From Mesorhizobium sp. M8A.F.Ca.ET.218.01.1.1 (GTDB lineage: Bacteria; Pseudomonadota; Alphaproteobacteria; Rhizobiales; Rhizobiaceae): DNA of 64,000 nt. The notes beneath the pieces are model-generated. The model ran no database searches, had not been told where the DNA came from, and was given only the letters and a program-made list of their open reading frames with translations. The position numbers and the translations under genes were made by a program. Numbering within the stretch: position 1 is the stretch's first letter; each line of letters begins with the position of its first letter. Below are positions 62,513-64,000 of this stretch, piece after piece. Where the stretch lies: assembly GCF_004791165.1 (NCBI RefSeq), contig NZ_SRUZ01000004.1, forward strand, positions 496,001-560,000, written 5' to 3'.

Positions 62513-63958
62513 TCATGCGTTCAAGGCGCGACCATAGGCGTCGAGCACGCTTTCCTTCATCATCTCCGACAGCGTCGGATGCGGGAAGATCGTGTGCATC
62601 AGCTCTTCCTCGGTCGTTTCAAGGTTTATCGCCACGACAAAGCCCTGGATCAATTCGGTGACTTCGGCGCCGACCATATGCGCGCCGAGCAACTGACCGG
62701 TCTTCTTGTCGAAGATGGTCTTGATGAAGCCCTGGTCCTCGCCAAGCGCGATGGCCTTGCCGTTAGCGGCGAACTGGAAGCGGCCGACGCGAATATCCCG
62801 GCCTTCGGCCTTTGCTTTCGCTTCCGTCAGGCCAACCGAGGCAACCTGCGGGTTGCAATAGGTGCAGCCGGGAATCTTGAGCTTGTCCGTCGCGTGAACA
62901 CCGGGAAAATTGGCGATCTTTTCGATACACACGACGCCCTCATGCTCGGCCTTGTGGGCAAGCATCGGGGGACCGGCGACATCGCCGATGGCGTAGATGC
63001 CGGGCACATTGGTCTTGCCATAACCGTCGATGACGACGCAGCCGCGCTCGGTCTTGACGCCGAGGGCCTCAAGGCCGAGATTCTCGATATTGCCCTGGAC
63101 GCCGACGGCCGAAATCATGCGATCGGCTGATATCTTCTCGACCTTGCCGTCCTTCATCTCGACATGCGCGGTGACGGAGTTCGCCCCCTTCTCGACCTTG
63201 GTCACCTTGGCCTCGAGGATGATCTTCATGCCTTGCTTCTCGAACTGCTTTTGCGCGAATTTCGAGACTTCGGCGTCCTCGACCGGCATGACCGCCGGCA
63301 GCAGTTCGACCACCGTCACCTCGGCGCCCATGGTGCGGTAGAAGGAGGCGAATTCGATGCCAATGGCGCCCGAACCCATCACCAGCAGCGACTTCGGCAT
63401 CTCCTTCGGCACCATGGCTTCAAAGTACGTCCAGATCAGCTTGCCATCCGGCTCGATGCCGGGCAGCGCGCGCGGCCGGGCGCCGGTCGCCAGGATGATG
63501 TGCTTGGCCGTGTAGGTGCCCTCGCCCTTGACGCCTTTCGGCACCGGCGGCTGCGGTTCCATCGGCTTCTTGGCCGTCTTGGAAACAACGATCTCACCGG
63601 GCTTCGAGAGCTTGGCCTCGCCCCAGATGACATCGACCTTGTTCTTCTTCATCAGGAACGCGACGCCGCCATTGAGCCTGAGCGACACTTTCCGCGACCG
63701 ATCGACCACGGCCGCGGTGTCGGCGCTGACCTTGCCGTCGAGCTTCAGGCCATAATCCTTCAGGTGATCCGAATAGTGCATGATCTCGGCCGACCGCAGC
63801 AGCGCCTTGGTTGGAATGCAGCCCCAGTTGAGGCAGATGCCGCCGAGATGTTCGCGCTCGACGATCGCCGTCTTGAAGCCGAGCTGGGCGGAACGGACCG
63901 CGGTGACATAGCCGCCGGGACCGGAGCCGATGATGATGACGTCGTAGTTCTCAGCCAC
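62513..63958 (-). CDS. lpdA: dihydrolipoyl dehydrogenase (E3)
   Basis: 481 residues. Reoxidises dihydrolipoamide of 2-oxo acid dehydrogenase complexes with NAD. YDVIIIGSGPGGYVTAVRSA binds FAD, GGICLNWGCIPTKALLRSAE has the redox disulfide, VMGSGAIGIEFASFYRTMGA binds NAD, and HTIFPHPTLSEMM ends with the catalytic HxxxxE. The GTG at 63958 is the start, because GAAGGAG stands six bases upstream; the in-frame TTG overlaps that site. Confidence 0.96.
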   Translation of the reverse strand: MAENYDVIIIGSGPGGYVTAVRSAQLGFKTAIVEREHLGGICLNWGCIPTKALLRSAEIMHYSDHLKDYGLKLDGKVSADTAAVVDRSRKVSLRLNGGVAFLMKKNKVDVIWGEAKLSKPGEIVVSKTAKKPMEPQPPVPKGVKGEGTYTAKHIILATGARPRALPGIEPDGKLIWTYFEAMVPKEMPKSLLVMGSGAIGIEFASFYRTMGAEVTVVELLPAVMPVEDAEVSKFAQKQFEKQGMKIILEAKVTKVEKGANSVTAHVEMKDGKVEKISADRMISAVGVQGNIENLGLEALGVKTERGCVVIDGYGKTNVPGIYAIGDVAGPPMLAHKAEHEGVVCIEKIANFPGVHATDKLKIPGCTYCNPQVASVGLTEAKAKAEGRDIRVGRFQFAANGKAIALGEDQGFIKTIFDKKTGQLLGAHMVGAEVTELIQGFVVAINLETTEEELMHTIFPHPTLSEMMKESVLDAYGRALNA

Positions 63959-63973
63959 GGTTTTCTCCTTCAA

Positions 63974-64000
63974 TCACAATTCCAGCATGACGCGCACGAC
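63974..64000 (-). CDS. possible 3' end of the gene upstream of lpdA
   Basis: The minus strand reads VVRVMLEL and a TGA 15 bases before the lpdA start. This may be the last eight codons of the preceding gene, as close spacing is usual in this block. Eight codons cannot be assigned to a family. Confidence 0.25.
   Translation of the reverse strand, partial: VVRVMLEL

Overview
The window reads as chromosomal DNA of a Rhizobiales alphaproteobacterium, most likely Mesorhizobium or a close relative in the Phyllobacteriaceae. The grounds are: high GC; a dusB(nifR3)-ntrB-ntrC-ntrY-ntrX ... hfq-hflX block; a bacterial phosphatidylcholine synthase (Pcs); fused IspDF; DUF930 and DUF2161 proteins; and the lpdA-glsB-lipA-ratA-cinA-ispDF order. 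No genome comparison could be run, so the genus is an inference.

Layout. 1-8.7 kb: the 5' end of a UbiH-type hydroxylase, a DUF2182/DUF1326 membrane pair coupled to pcs, a quinone oxidoreductase, and a complete BMP-family (nucleoside-type) ABC importer ending in a strong terminator. 8.8-17.2 kb: rimO, terC, a DUF930 protein, a DUF2161 nuclease-fold protein, a hydrolase, a sterol-desaturase-like hydroxylase, an orphan terminator that suggests a small RNA, a LysR regulator broken by a one-base frameshift beside its divergent SDR gene, and tRNA-Ser(UGA). 17.4-27.3 kb: rlpA-like, a DD-carboxypeptidase-like gene with degraded motifs, tmk, holB, metG, a tatD-like gene and an MBL hydrolase. Between holB and metG sits a foreign-looking two-gene cassette (a PLP fold-type I enzyme and a HEIWH protein), with a decayed second copy of the holB 3' end on its far side.

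27.4-40.7 kb is an accessory island. It is bounded by two near-identical direct repeats of about 0.53 kb, each holding the divergent starts of an Imm11-like gene and an agmatinase-like gene. Inside are three paralogous small XRE regulators, a YoaK/DUF1275 membrane protein, a spermidine-synthase-like protein, a DUF983 protein and a six-gene Hyf/complex I-like operon (hyfBCEFG-hyfI). The HyfG homologue lacks all four Ni-binding cysteines, so the complex is an energy-converting hydrogenase-related (Ehr) type, not a hydrogenase. An XRE regulator is translationally coupled in front of it. Gene stumps (phnA, a small EPTG protein, imm11, agmatinase) lie exactly at the repeat junctions, which marks a recombination-built insertion.

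40.5-64 kb is mostly core: agmatinase-like, aldose-1-epimerase-like, Bax inhibitor-1, an ECF sigma/anti-sigma pair, a histidine phosphatase-like gene with an altered catalytic site, an aromatic aminotransferase, mazG, hflX-hfq, a D-amino-acid aminotransferase, the complete nitrogen two-component cluster, ispDF, cinA, ratA, lipA, glsB and lpdA. An AT-rich putative phage abortive-infection gene (putAbiC-like) interrupts the cinA-ratA junction.
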